Under the pieces are notes generated by a model, which saw nothing but the letters and a program-made list of their open reading frames with translations, was not told the DNA's origin and ran no database searches. The position numbers and the translations under genes were made by a program. DNA of 64,000 nt from Longimycelium tulufanense (GTDB taxonomy: Bacteria > Actinomycetota > Actinomycetes > Mycobacteriales > Pseudonocardiaceae), in NCBI RefSeq assembly GCF_014645795.1, contig NZ_BMMK01000006.1:158826-222825 (forward strand), written 5' to 3'. Positions 34,677-43,603 of the stretch are shown one piece after another (the first letter of the stretch is position 1; the number at the start of each line of letters is the position of its first letter).

Positions 34677-35182
34677 GCCGTGTTCCCCGCGATCCACTCG
34701 GCGGCCTCGTACACGTCGAGGCTAGGGATCAGGGCGGACACCTGCCCGGCCAGGGCCAAGGCCAGGGCGCGGACGCGAAGCGCGTCGGCGTGTTCGGTGT
34801 CCGGTGCGTCGTCCTGGTTTTGGTGTGCGGTGTCGGCGGCGTGGGTGTAGAGCGCGGCGGCCATCCGATCGGCGTCCTCAGTGGACAAGCAGATCAGGGT
34901 GGAGTCGTCGTCCGTTCCTACTGCCACAGCGACGTGTCGACGGTCCGAGTGTCCACACCAGACGTTCACTCCGTTGGGAAGGTCCTGTGTGATCACCCGA
35001 CCAAGACAGGCGTCCCTTAGGGCGGCTGCCACGGTGCGCGCGTGGCCGGGCTCCAGTGCCACGCCGGGGGCGTCGCCGTCGGTAGCACGGCCGGGATTGG
35101 CGGCAATGACCACATGGCCACTCTCGTCCGTGCCGACCGTGAGCGTCTCGGTGGGGTCGAAGATGCAGCGATATTCAGCCAA
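34673..35182 (-). CDS. Hypothetical phage protein
   Basis: A 169-aa acidic protein with two similar beta-rich halves (VVIAANPGR...VAAALRDA and VAVAVGTDD...MAAALYTH), possibly an internal duplication. The TTG start has AAAGGAG 12 nt upstream, which is long. It stands between the sigma-like gene and the 63-aa gene in one operon, so it is probably induced with them by DNA damage. Confidence 0.6.
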   Translation of the reverse strand: MAEYRCIFDPTETLTVGTDESGHVVIAANPGRATDGDAPGVALEPGHARTVAAALRDACLGRVITQDLPNGVNVWCGHSDRRHVAVAVGTDDDSTLICLSTEDADRMAAALYTHAADTAHQNQDDAPDTEHADALRVRALALALAGQVSALIPSLDVYEAAEWIAGNTA

Positions 35183-35205
35183 TGTGGTGATCAGCTCCTT
35201 TCGGT

Positions 35206-36210
35206 TCAGGCGCCCACGGCGGCCTTGAGCTTGCGGACGGCGGCGCGGACCAGCTCGGCGACGCGTTGCTTGCTGACGCCCATCTCTAGGGCGACCTCGG
35301 GCAGGGTCTTCGGTTGGGCGGCCTTTCCCAGCCCGTAGTAGCCGGTCAGGGCGGCGCGTTCCCGGTCGGTGAGCACGGCCAACATGGCGGTGACGAGCCG
35401 GACGCGGCGGGCGTGCTCGTCCTCGTCCTCCACCGCCCGGTGGGCGTCTTCACCCGTCGGGTCTTCTAACGCCTCCGCGACGGCTGTACCGCCGGTGCGG
35501 TCGTCATCGAGTGCGACCCAGGGCGCGCGGACGATGTAGTAGCCGATGACGAATGATCCCGGGGACATGCCGTAGGTCTTGCGGGCATACGCCATCGCCT
35601 CCCGGGGCCGGTCCTCCCCGGTGACCGGGTCGGCGGTCTGGGTGCAGGCGGCGATGATCTCGTGTCGGCGCTGCCGATCCATCGCCACGGAGCTGTCGGA
35701 GTCGATCGCCGCTCGCAGGTTCACCCCGACCGTGCCAAGAAAGACCCGGTCGGTGAAAATGCCCTCCTTGCACAGGGCCAACATGCGCACGACGGCCTCC
35801 TGGTGGAGGTCATCCGCGTCGATCACGGGATTGGGCCGGTTTCGGTTGTGCGGGTTGTTCGGGTCCAGCTTGTTCGCCAGCCGGATCACGAACGGGGCGT
35901 GGCGGGCGTACAGCTCCCGCCTGCCCTGCAGGTCGCCCTTGTTGGCGCGGGCGATGACGTCATCCGCTCCGGCCCGCTGTGCGGCGGCCCGGTCCTGCGG
36001 GAAGGTGGTGCGCAGGAGCCGCCGGCCCTGCTCCGGGATCTCGCCGACGACCGTGCGTCCCTGGTGTTCCCAGCGTCGAAACGCGTCCGCTGCCTCCTGC
36101 TGGGCCGACTCCGAACGGTACCCCCCGGAACCGTCCGCAGCGATGGTCTCGATCAGCAGTGGACAGTGCCGGGAACGGGGGACGCGGGTCGGCGGCGTGT
36201 CTCTGTTCAT
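35206..36210 (-). CDS. Sigma-70-like transcription factor under LexA control
   Basis: A 334-aa protein. Residues 80-160 include a region 2-like segment (YARHAPFVIRLANKL...IDADDLHQEAVVRML), and the C-terminus (about 270-334) is a clear region 4 HTH (LTDRERAALTGYYGLG...LPEVALEMGVSKQRVAELV). ATG 36210 has AAAGGA 5 nt upstream. A perfect LexA box lies 10 bp before the start, so expression should rise in the SOS response. It is a good candidate for switching on lytic genes. Confidence 0.82.
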   Translation of the reverse strand: MNRDTPPTRVPRSRHCPLLIETIAADGSGGYRSESAQQEAADAFRRWEHQGRTVVGEIPEQGRRLLRTTFPQDRAAAQRAGADDVIARANKGDLQGRRELYARHAPFVIRLANKLDPNNPHNRNRPNPVIDADDLHQEAVVRMLALCKEGIFTDRVFLGTVGVNLRAAIDSDSSVAMDRQRRHEIIAACTQTADPVTGEDRPREAMAYARKTYGMSPGSFVIGYYIVRAPWVALDDDRTGGTAVAEALEDPTGEDAHRAVEDEDEHARRVRLVTAMLAVLTDRERAALTGYYGLGKAAQPKTLPEVALEMGVSKQRVAELVRAAVRKLKAAVGA

Positions 36211-36219
36211 CTCTTCCTT

Positions 36220-36235
36220 TCGAACATGTGTTCGA
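36220..36235. promoter_or_regulatory. LexA/SOS box
   Basis: TCGAACATGTGTTCGA, a 16-bp palindrome matching the actinobacterial LexA consensus TCGAAC-N4-GTTCGA in all twelve fixed positions. It overlaps the region just upstream of the sigma-like gene's ribosome site. Confidence 0.88.
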
Positions 36236-36372
36236 TCACGGGTATGGCTCCATTCGGCCGAGATCAACGCTTGTCGTCAAGACAGAAATACTCACAGTAA
36301 CGGCATTGGTTATGACAACCGTTTTTGCGGTTTCGGGTTGCGCTGTGCAAACTTGGTGGGGCAAGCGTGGAA

Positions 36373-36684
36373 CTACGCGTATGGCGTGTGATCTAGTTCT
36401 CGAACCCGATGTGCGTGGGCTGCGTCGCGCAACGCATGGTGAGCGCACTGGATCAGCCGTGTGGCGTGCGCGGTCTGGGTGCGGGCCCGGCGGATGGCGT
36501 CGTGGACCCCGGCGGCGTCGTTGGCGCAGACGACCGATTCCACGGGACGTCGGACGCCGGATACGACGTCGGTGTGCGCGCCGGGTGGCATTTCGTAGGC
36601 CAGGGGTGTCACGGCACGGGCCAGGCGGTGAAGCTCCAGGGCCGCCGTGGCGAGGGTGCGGGTGTGCTCGTCAAGGGTGGTCAA
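36373..36684 (-). CDS. Hypothetical early phage protein
   Basis: A 103-aa basic, histidine-rich, helical protein. The TTG start has AAAGGA 6 nt upstream and overlaps the end of the HNH gene by 14 bp, so the two are co-translated. It has no known domain. It is the last gene of the replication operon. Confidence 0.62.
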   Translation of the reverse strand: MTTLDEHTRTLATAALELHRLARAVTPLAYEMPPGAHTDVVSGVRRPVESVVCANDAAGVHDAIRRARTQTAHATRLIQCAHHALRDAAHAHRVRELDHTPYA

Positions 36685-37336
36685 CAGCGGTCCTTTCGTC
36701 TCGTCTACGACACCACCGGTGTGTCACCGCGGTGCGGGTGACGGGGTCCAGCGCGGCCAACCAGCCGGGAAGCCAGTCCCACAGGGGGCGTGCCCCTTTG
36801 CTGAGGTTCTCGGCTGCGCAGATCGGCGCGACGTTCCACGGGGTGTCTTCTCCGCCGGCCGCCAGCGGGTACAGGTGGTCGAGGTGCGCGCGGGTGTCCT
36901 TGGTGCCGCAGAGCGCGCACTCATGCCGCCAGACGCGCCGTAGCCACGGGACGTCGATCGGCAGCCGGTAGCCGCCGCGGGCACGGGCGCGTTGGGCGTG
37001 GTGGGTGCCCTTGGCGCGGTCGCCGTTGCGGGCGACCGTTCGCCATGCTTGGTCGGGAAACTCCGCGAGGTAGCGCAGCGCGCACTGTTCGGCGGCGGCG
37101 AGAAACAGGTTCACCTCGGGGTCGTTGCCGGCGGCCATGGCGCGCAGCGCTATGTAGTGCGCCCGTGCCTGTTCCATCCGCGCCGAGAGATCCCCGTAAG
37201 TGCGCAGGATTGCGGCGCACTCCCGTCGCCGTTGGGCCTGAAACCGTGCTTTGGCGTGCTCGCGGCAGAGGACCACGCTGTAGGGGCCCACCCGATAGGC
37301 ACGTCCCGCCGCTCCGCAGCGTCTACACGGCGTCAT
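36671..37336 (-). CDS. HNH endonuclease
   Basis: A 221-aa protein: N-terminal zinc ribbon (CRRCG...VLCREHA, residues 4-30), a helical middle and a C-terminal HNH domain (CALCGTKDTRAHLDHLYPLAAGG...NVAPICAAENLSKG, about 141-190) with the metal-site DH and later N. The ATG at 37336 is chosen for the AGGAG 9 nt upstream. It overlaps endonuclease VII. Probably a DNA-processing or homing-type nuclease. Confidence 0.82.
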   Translation of the reverse strand: MTPCRRCGAAGRAYRVGPYSVVLCREHAKARFQAQRRRECAAILRTYGDLSARMEQARAHYIALRAMAAGNDPEVNLFLAAAEQCALRYLAEFPDQAWRTVARNGDRAKGTHHAQRARARGGYRLPIDVPWLRRVWRHECALCGTKDTRAHLDHLYPLAAGGEDTPWNVAPICAAENLSKGARPLWDWLPGWLAALDPVTRTAVTHRWCRRRDERTAVDHP

Positions 37337-37736
37337 TGGTCCGAATCTCCTCATGTTGTTCGAGATAGGCGAGTGCCGACTTCAAGATCACAACGTCGTC
37401 GCGGATCATCCCCAAAGCCTTATTGCAGAGGTCACAGAGAAGCCCGCGAATGAGCCCGGTGGCGTGGTCGTGGTCAATGACCAGCCTCCCGTGGGCCGTT
37501 TCCTTTTCTGGTGTTCCGCAGATCCGGCAGTCGTGGCCGTGACTGGCGTAGAAGTCCCGGATTTCGGTGTCGGTGAGGTGGTGTCGCCGTTGGCGTTGGT
37601 AGTCGCGGTGGCAGGTACGGCAGTAGGACCAAGCGCCGCCGGGTCGGCCGGCGTCCCGAACGAACTCCGCGAGTGGCTTGTCTTCTAGGCAGCGGGCGCA
37701 GCGGCGTTGTCGCTGGCCTCGTACAGGCTTCCCCAG
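37323..37736 (-). CDS. Recombination endonuclease VII
   Basis: The leftward frame from about 37,713 to 37,323 encodes a clear endonuclease VII: zinc site CARCLEDKPLAEF...YCRTCHRDYQ, second pair CRICGT...LLCDLCNKALG, and the catalytic VIDHDHATG. It would resolve branched DNA during phage replication. No ATG, GTG or TTG precedes the conserved part. A CTG at 37736 with GATAGGGGG upstream is the best guess, inside the polymerase gene's end, and a frameshift fusion to the polymerase is possible. The coding identification is firm; the start is not. Confidence 0.75.
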   Translation of the reverse strand: MGKPVRGQRQRRCARCLEDKPLAEFVRDAGRPGGAWSYCRTCHRDYQRQRRHHLTDTEIRDFYASHGHDCRICGTPEKETAHGRLVIDHDHATGLIRGLLCDLCNKALGMIRDDVVILKSALAYLEQHEEIRTNDAV

Positions 37737-39562
37737 CTTCGGCCCCCTATCTCCACCTCCGCGGCCAGCGGGACCCCGAAAAAGTCCGGTACGGCCATCG
37801 TGTCGGCAATCTCCCGCCCAATCTCGTGTGCCTCATCGCGTGGCACGGAAAACACGATCTCGTCGTGAATCGGCAAGCGCAGATACTCACCCAACCCTTT
37901 GCGATCCAGGTCGATCAGTGCTTGTGCGAGTACGTCACGCGCCACCGATTGCACGGCGTAGTTCGTGGCCGCATAGAGCCGGTGTCGGTCGACGGGGAGA
38001 ATCCGTCCGGTGACGGTTTCCACTTCCGGTCGGCCCAGTCGGGCCCGCTCGACCACGCGGCGGGAAAACCGGCGTACCCCGGGGTAGACGCGGTCATAGG
38101 CCCGCACGGCGCGCTCCACGTCGGCCAGCGGCGCCCCGGTCTGCCGGGCTAGCGTGGCCGCGCCCCCGCCGTAGACCTTGCCGAAACCCACGCTTTTGGC
38201 GAGCTTGCGGTGATACGGCGTCCACTCGGGTCCCCAGATCAGCGATGCTGTATAGCCGTGGAGATCGCGGCCGGCGTGGATCGCCTCGATCATGCGTCGG
38301 TCGCCGCTCAGCGCGGCCAACACTCGCAGTTCCACGGCTTGGTAGTCGGCGCTGCCGATCACGTGTCCGGGCTCGGCCAGGAAGCATCGCCGGATTACGT
38401 GATCCCCGGCGGGCAACTGCTGTACCGGGGGCCGGGACACCGCCATACGCGCGGTGCGCGCCTGCAGACTCGCGATGCCCGGGTGGACGCGGTCCTCGGC
38501 GTCGTGCAGTTCCAGGATGGCGTCGGCATAGCTAGTCCGCCACTTCGCGGCGCGTTTCGCCCGCAATACCGCCTCGGCCAGGGGGTTGGGGTCCCGGGCG
38601 CCGCGCCGTTGCCACCGGTGATCCCGGTCGGCCAATGCCAACAGCACCGCCTGATCCACCTTGGCCGCGCCGGTGCGGGTGCGCTCGGTCAGGGTCTCGC
38701 CCATGCGTTCCAGTGCGGCGGCCACCTGGGCCGGTGCGTGGACACTGTCGACACCGAACAGCCGCGCGCGGGCGGTCTGCGCCTCCTCTTCGGCCCGGAG
38801 CCGGTCCACCAAGCCGCAGGTGTAGTCGACATCGACCAGGAAACCCCGGTTCTCCATTTCCGCGCAGATCCGCGCCACCGTGTGTTCAAAGTCAGCAAGC
38901 CGCTGCTGTCCTCGGGCGCGGACCAGCTCCGCCAGACGGTCATACAGCCGTGCGGTGAGGAGCACGTCCCCACCGCTGTAGCGCACATACGTGGGGTGTC
39001 GGAGATCGATCCTGGCCCACCCGGTCGACATGGTGTACCCGGCGGCCCGGAACGCGGCGTGCAGCTCGGCAGCCAGATCCGGCGCGTTCGGGTCCACATA
39101 GGAGGCTGCAAGGGCTTTCAGCGAGTGACCAATCCCCCCTTCGTCGCGGCCCCGCGGGTCGATCAGGTGCGCCAAGATGCGCGTGTCGGTGGTGACCTCC
39201 CACAGCCTCCGCGGATCCATTCCCATGTCGCGGGCCAGAAAGAGCACATCCGCGCGAGCGTGGTGGATCACCAGGTGACGGAGAATCCCGAACGCGTCCC
39301 GGACCGCCTGCCGGTGGTCCTGCGTCCACGGCTCGGCCCGGTCGACCGGAAGCACCCACACGGTTCGCGCCGTGCCGAACTGGACCAAGCGCATCCGGAA
39401 GTCATCCGTCCAGTAGTTCAGTCCGGTGGTCTCGGTGTCCACGGCCACCGGCCGGTGCGCGTGTTGCCGCACCCACTCCAGAAACCTCCATCGATCCACA
39501 GAGGACACGACAAAGTGGATCGTGCAGTCCTGGCCGTCGATGGTCTGTGGGTAGCTCTGCAT
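37685..39562 (-). CDS. Family A DNA polymerase with 3'-5' exonuclease domain
   Basis: A 625-aa replicative polymerase without the 5' nuclease domain. The exonuclease part has DTETTG (motif I), HHARADVLFL (II) and YSGGDVLLT (III). The polymerase part has motif A (ADYQAVELRVLA), motif B (KSVGFGKVYGGG) and motif C (IHDEIVF). It replicates the phage genome. GGGAGG lies 4 nt before ATG 39562; the frame upstream is non-homologous. It overlaps the endonuclease VII gene by 52 bp. Confidence 0.95.
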   Translation of the reverse strand: MQSYPQTIDGQDCTIHFVVSSVDRWRFLEWVRQHAHRPVAVDTETTGLNYWTDDFRMRLVQFGTARTVWVLPVDRAEPWTQDHRQAVRDAFGILRHLVIHHARADVLFLARDMGMDPRRLWEVTTDTRILAHLIDPRGRDEGGIGHSLKALAASYVDPNAPDLAAELHAAFRAAGYTMSTGWARIDLRHPTYVRYSGGDVLLTARLYDRLAELVRARGQQRLADFEHTVARICAEMENRGFLVDVDYTCGLVDRLRAEEEAQTARARLFGVDSVHAPAQVAAALERMGETLTERTRTGAAKVDQAVLLALADRDHRWQRRGARDPNPLAEAVLRAKRAAKWRTSYADAILELHDAEDRVHPGIASLQARTARMAVSRPPVQQLPAGDHVIRRCFLAEPGHVIGSADYQAVELRVLAALSGDRRMIEAIHAGRDLHGYTASLIWGPEWTPYHRKLAKSVGFGKVYGGGAATLARQTGAPLADVERAVRAYDRVYPGVRRFSRRVVERARLGRPEVETVTGRILPVDRHRLYAATNYAVQSVARDVLAQALIDLDRKGLGEYLRLPIHDEIVFSVPRDEAHEIGREIADTMAVPDFFGVPLAAEVEIGGRSWGSLYEASDNAAAPAA

Positions 39563-39586
39563 TTTCCTCCCTGGCACAACGAAACG

Positions 39587-39610
39587 GGGCCGCCCCTTTG
39601 GTGGCGGCCC
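39587..39610 (-). terminator. Hairpin between primase and polymerase genes
   Basis: 8-bp arms GGGCCGCC/GGCGGCCC; read leftward it is followed by CGTTTCGTT. It is probably a partial terminator or processing site. Confidence 0.5.
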
Positions 39611-39630
39611 ACGGCACCGTGTGCTGTTGT

Positions 39631-41850
39631 CTACTCGGCGTCGTCGTGCTCTCCGAGGTAGCGGTTCCAGGCGTCGAACATGTCGGCCCACCGGAAACCC
39701 TTGCGTGTCTGCCCGTTGATCCACAGTGCCTTGATGCGGATACCGAACTCGGCCAGGAACTTCCGGCACTGTTCCTCGCTAATTTCTCGACCGCCGGCCC
39801 AGCGCTCGAACAACGGATCTCGCTCGATCACCGCGGCGGGCAGCGCCGAGCGGGCAACCCCCTTGGTGGTGGCCCCGTGCGGCCACCGACCATCGAGACC
39901 GGCGCCGTAGATCTCCCGGCAGGCGCGCAGGAACCGCAAGCCCGGTGTCTCGGCGTCCTCCCGGCCGGCGTCGCGGAGCACGTCTACCGCGGTTTCCAAG
40001 CGTTGCGGCCAGTCCCCACCGGCCAGCAGGGCGGGGAGCATGAGCGCGCCCCACAACTCCAGCGGGCGGTTGTCCAACCCGGTCGCGGCAAGCCAATCCT
40101 CGCCCTGGTCCAACAGGTCGGCGACCTCGTCATCATCGCTGACGGCATGGGTCGCCCATGCCTGCAACCGGCCCGCCAAGTCGTCCAGCAGCGCCTCATG
40201 TCGCCGGGGCCGGTACGGCTCGGGCCGCTCCTGGGGCAGCGCGCGGGCCATCTCCACCACCAGGGACCGGGTCAACAGCGCTTCGGGAAGTGCGGCCTTG
40301 GCCAGCCCGGCCCACACGATCGGCCCGAAACAGTCGTAGACGATCGAGCGGGTTTGGTTGTTGACGTCGGCCCGCGCGACCTTCGCGCCGCGCTTGTATC
40401 CCATGTTCAACACGGTGGTCAGGCTGGAATCGGTGGTGGCCCGGGAGGCATAGGCGTTGTCGATCTCGTCGATCCCGATCGGAACCGGCGCGGCCGGGCG
40501 GCCCGGTTCGTTCGGGTCGTGGTCCATGCCGGCCATCGTGCGCAGCATGGAGGCCGAGGTCGGGTCCCCCAGCAGGACACCGCGGGACAGGCGACACACG
40601 ATGTCCATGAGCAGCGTCTTGCCACTGCCGGGCAGCCCGGACACCGCGCCGAGACGGGGCGCGATGTTGGCGACCGGGGACGCCCGGACGAGGTGGGTGT
40701 GGACGGCCCACAGGGTGATCACGTCGACCCAGGCGGGTTGCTGCAGGTAGATGAACCGGCGGAGGGTGGCCGCCACCTCGTCCAGCAACGCCACCGGGTC
40801 GCCCCGGAACGGCTCGGTCTCGGCGCGCTGCCGGGTCCACCGTGGGGCAGCGGCCACCGCGGCGTGCAGGGCGTCAGCAAACCCCGCCGGGTCGGTGGCC
40901 CGCCACGCCGACAGGTCATCTCCGATCAGCGGGAGCAGGATGCGCACCTCATAGCCGGCCGTAGTGAGCGCATCCCCGAGTGCGGCGTTGAACGAGCGGC
41001 CCGCAGCGTCGGCATCCCCGGCCAGGTAGACGACCGTGTCAGGCGTGATACCGGCCGTGATCTGGCCAGCGACCTCCGGAGAACGCGCCACCCCGGCCCC
41101 GCGCACGCACACCGCCCGGTAGCCCGCGGCGGCGGCGCAGAGCGCGTCCCCGGGTCCCTCGCACACCAGCAGCCCGGGGCGGGGCTCCCCGGCGGGGGTG
41201 GCCACGCCGATCGGGGACCAGCTTCCGGACTCCGGGTTGGCCCAGCCCATCCACCGCGCCGTGCACTCCCCGGTGAGATCCCGGGCCTGCAGCCCGGCGG
41301 GGCGGCCGTCCCAGTCCAGAAACGGCACCACCAGCCGTGGATGCGCGCGGTAGCCGGCCGAGCGGTAGTCCTCCCCGGGTACGGGGATTGTGCCGTCGTC
41401 ATAGCCGAGACCGACCCGGCCGGCCAGTTCCTCCGTGATGCCCCAGCGGTCGGCGGCGTAGGACGCGGCCGGGCTGCCCGGGTAGCGCGCCACCGCGTGG
41501 GCGAGGTAGGCGCCGAGGGTGGCCCGGTCCTCCGGACTGACCGGTCCGCGGTCACGCGGTGCGGCATCCATGGCGGTGGGTTTCCCCCTCAACTGAAACA
41601 GGTCGGACTCGGTCAATCCCACGCTGCGCACCACATCGCGGGTGGCGCAGTGCGCGCGGCAGTGCAGGATTGCCTTGACGCCGCGGGTGTCCGGGACAAA
41701 CCGCACGATCAGCGACGGCGTGGTGGTGTCGTTGTGCCCGGGACAGAACACCAGGTAGTCGGGTCCCTCCCGGCGTGCGACACCACCGAGACGGGTGAGG
41801 AGGTCATCGGGGGTGCGTGGTCCCCGGGTTCTGGCCGGCACGTCAATCAC
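39631..41850 (-). CDS. Phage primase-helicase (CHC2 zinc finger, TOPRIM, DUF3631/P-loop)
   Basis: A 739-aa protein. A zinc-binding CHC2-like motif (FCPGHNDTTTPS...LHCRAHC, about 35-68) is followed by a TOPRIM domain (LVCEGPGDAL near 226 and YLAGDADAAG near 272), then a P-loop module with Walker A GLPGSGKTLL near 400 and IDEIDNAY near 465, ending in a DUF3631-type region. It should make primers and unwind DNA at the fork. GTG 41850 with GAGGG upstream. Confidence 0.9.
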   Translation of the reverse strand: MIDVPARTRGPRTPDDLLTRLGGVARREGPDYLVFCPGHNDTTTPSLIVRFVPDTRGVKAILHCRAHCATRDVVRSVGLTESDLFQLRGKPTAMDAAPRDRGPVSPEDRATLGAYLAHAVARYPGSPAASYAADRWGITEELAGRVGLGYDDGTIPVPGEDYRSAGYRAHPRLVVPFLDWDGRPAGLQARDLTGECTARWMGWANPESGSWSPIGVATPAGEPRPGLLVCEGPGDALCAAAAGYRAVCVRGAGVARSPEVAGQITAGITPDTVVYLAGDADAAGRSFNAALGDALTTAGYEVRILLPLIGDDLSAWRATDPAGFADALHAAVAAAPRWTRQRAETEPFRGDPVALLDEVAATLRRFIYLQQPAWVDVITLWAVHTHLVRASPVANIAPRLGAVSGLPGSGKTLLMDIVCRLSRGVLLGDPTSASMLRTMAGMDHDPNEPGRPAAPVPIGIDEIDNAYASRATTDSSLTTVLNMGYKRGAKVARADVNNQTRSIVYDCFGPIVWAGLAKAALPEALLTRSLVVEMARALPQERPEPYRPRRHEALLDDLAGRLQAWATHAVSDDDEVADLLDQGEDWLAATGLDNRPLELWGALMLPALLAGGDWPQRLETAVDVLRDAGREDAETPGLRFLRACREIYGAGLDGRWPHGATTKGVARSALPAAVIERDPLFERWAGGREISEEQCRKFLAEFGIRIKALWINGQTRKGFRWADMFDAWNRYLGEHDDAE

Positions 41851-41878
41851 CCCTCATTGTCCTTGGCAGGTACGCAAA

Positions 41879-41906
41879 AGTGCCCCGGACCGCAGTCCGG
41901 GGCACT
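41879..41906 (-). terminator. Intrinsic terminator after the directionality-factor gene
   Basis: Perfect 12-bp arms AGTGCCCCGGAC/GTCCGGGGCACT with a 4-nt loop. Read leftward TTTTGCG follows. It lies between the directionality factor and primase genes. Confidence 0.85.
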
Positions 41907-41930
41907 CACAGTGTCGGTCGGTGCGTCGGG

Positions 41931-42602
41931 TTAGGCGGCGCCGATCACGGTCAGCGCCGGGTAGTGGTAGGACACCGCGCGACCTGCCTTGGTGGTGTAT
42001 TCGACGTGTTCCATCACCAGTCGCACCTTGGCCGGCCCGTTGATCTCCTCCAACGTGTCCTGCGCGGCCGGCAGTTCTGCCACCGTGGACCACGACGAGG
42101 TCCGCAGCACGAAGTAGCCCAGTTCCGGGTCGTCATGGAGGCGAAACCGCAACTCGATGTGGGGCTTCGGTCCGCGGCCACTGCGGGCCAGGTCCTTGCG
42201 TTCGCGCAGGCTCGGCGGGCATCCACACGGGGTGCCCCGGTCCTCGGGCGGCTCAAGAAATTCGACACCGTCACAGTGATGGATCGGGCCGGACGGGCCG
42301 AACAGGATCAGCGACGACCGCAGCGCGTCCGGGCCGTCCACGATCGCGTCCACCGTGACGGCGTCGGTAATGACGTGGCTGGTGTTCTCGTCGTAGTCCT
42401 CGGGCGTACCGCCGTACAGTTCGGCGACGCGGTCGGTCACGGCGGGGTCATCACTGCAGAAACGGAAGGTGGACAGGGCAACCGGACGGCGGCCCTGCAT
42501 CATGCCGGCCGAGACCCGGCCCACCACGTCGTCCACGAACGGGTTGCGGGGCCTGGGCTTGGCGTCCGGGTCGGTCTCATAAATCCGCAACGACAAGAGC
42601 AC
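41931..42602 (-). CDS. phiC31-gp3-like recombination directionality factor
   Basis: A 223-aa protein with the start LSLRIYETDPDAKPRPR, the segment CGCPPSLRERKDLARSGRGP and the late EYTTKAGRAVSYHYPAL, all of which recall the actinophage RDF family (phiC31 gp3-like). These bind the large serine integrase and turn integration into excision. It lies in the replication operon, as in phiC31 relatives, and has its own strong terminator. If right, the missing integrase should be a large serine recombinase beyond the window. Confidence 0.7.
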   Translation of the reverse strand: MLLSLRIYETDPDAKPRPRNPFVDDVVGRVSAGMMQGRRPVALSTFRFCSDDPAVTDRVAELYGGTPEDYDENTSHVITDAVTVDAIVDGPDALRSSLILFGPSGPIHHCDGVEFLEPPEDRGTPCGCPPSLRERKDLARSGRGPKPHIELRFRLHDDPELGYFVLRTSSWSTVAELPAAQDTLEEINGPAKVRLVMEHVEYTTKAGRAVSYHYPALTVIGAA

Positions 42603-42632
42603 TGTTCCTTTCGTCCATGCTGGCGCGGGTAT

Positions 42633-43427
42633 TCAATGGGTGCGGCGGCGTTGGCTTCCGGTGGACGCTGCCGACTGGCAGAGCGGTGTTCCCTTGACGG
42701 TCTCGGCCACCTCGTGGACCCAGTCGAACACGCGGCGCAGATGCAGGAAGAACTCAAACACGTTCGCATCAATGCGCACCGGCACCAGTGACCACCCTTC
42801 GGGACGGACGTGGAGCACCACGCCGCCGGTCACCTCCGGAATATCAACGCTCGCGCCGTTCTGCGTGATGATGCGGTCCGCGTGTGCGTAGGCGGCCAGT
42901 TGTAGCGCGACTTCGGCGTGGATTCCCGATCGCGTGGTCTTGAGGTCCCCGAGAACGGTTTTCTCTTCGATGTCTCCCAGGAAGTCGAAACTTCCGGCGT
43001 AGCGGTGGCGGTCCGACCACACCGTGTCTTCCACGAAGTGGTAGCGGGGCTGGTAGCGGTCATGGAAGTCCACCAGGTACCGCCGGTACGGCTCGATCTC
43101 CGGAGACACCCGCCCCACGTGTTCACCTCGGGCGATGCGTTCAAACAGGTCATGCACGGCGGTGCCGGTGTCGGCCGACTCCTGCACGCTGCGGGTGGGG
43201 GCGCGCTTGAGGTAGTCCACGGCCCCGCTCCGGTCGTTCATGGCGATACTGACCAGCCCACCGAGATTGTCCACCGCGTTTTCGGCCACCATCCGCGCCG
43301 CCCAGTGCTGCAAGAACGGCTTGGGTAAGCAGCCGTTCACGCTCGTGACACTCGGGACCTTGTCTCGGGTGATGGGGTCGACATAGAAACGGGACCCTCC
43401 CCGGGTGATGGTCGTCAGTTGTCCCAA
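42633..43427 (-). CDS. PD-(D/E)XK (RecB/Cas4-like) exonuclease
   Basis: A 264-aa nuclease. The core GSFDFLGDIEEKTVLGDLKTT (about 145-165) gives Asp, then D-x-K, with the RecB-type QLAAYAHA following at about 177-184. It would degrade DNA ends in recombination or host takeover. The TTG start has AAAGGG 6 nt upstream. It is first in the early operon, 30 bp before the directionality factor. Confidence 0.82.
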   Translation of the reverse strand: MGQLTTITRGGSRFYVDPITRDKVPSVTSVNGCLPKPFLQHWAARMVAENAVDNLGGLVSIAMNDRSGAVDYLKRAPTRSVQESADTGTAVHDLFERIARGEHVGRVSPEIEPYRRYLVDFHDRYQPRYHFVEDTVWSDRHRYAGSFDFLGDIEEKTVLGDLKTTRSGIHAEVALQLAAYAHADRIITQNGASVDIPEVTGGVVLHVRPEGWSLVPVRIDANVFEFFLHLRRVFDWVHEVAETVKGTPLCQSAASTGSQRRRTH

Positions 43428-43545
43428 ATGGTTCCCTTTCGAAGTGGTGTCGTCCTGTCACCCCTGTACGGCCCGAATCGGCGGGGCCGGTCAAGGGTGA
43501 TCTTCAGTGAAGAGAGTCACACCAGCCCCGGGGGAAACAAGAAAA

Positions 43546-43581
43546 GACCCCCGCCACTCCGATTCCCGAAGTGCGGGGGTC
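43546..43581 (-). terminator. Late operon terminator
   Basis: GACCCCCGC/GCGGGGGTC arms with a 1-nt bulge and an extended ACT/AGT. Read leftward TTTTCTTGTTT follows. It lies directly after the holin-like gene and closes the late operon. Confidence 0.85.
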
Positions 43582-43603
43582 GAGACCATTCACCGATTTT
43601 CGG

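Noticed and set aside
37353..37688. Plus-strand open frame of 111 codons
   Set aside because: The minus strand encodes endonuclease VII with all zinc and DHDH residues, so this is its shadow.
39547..41934. Long plus-strand open frame opposite the primase gene
   Set aside because: It is the antisense shadow expected in high-GC DNA; the minus strand has clear CHC2, TOPRIM and P-loop motifs.
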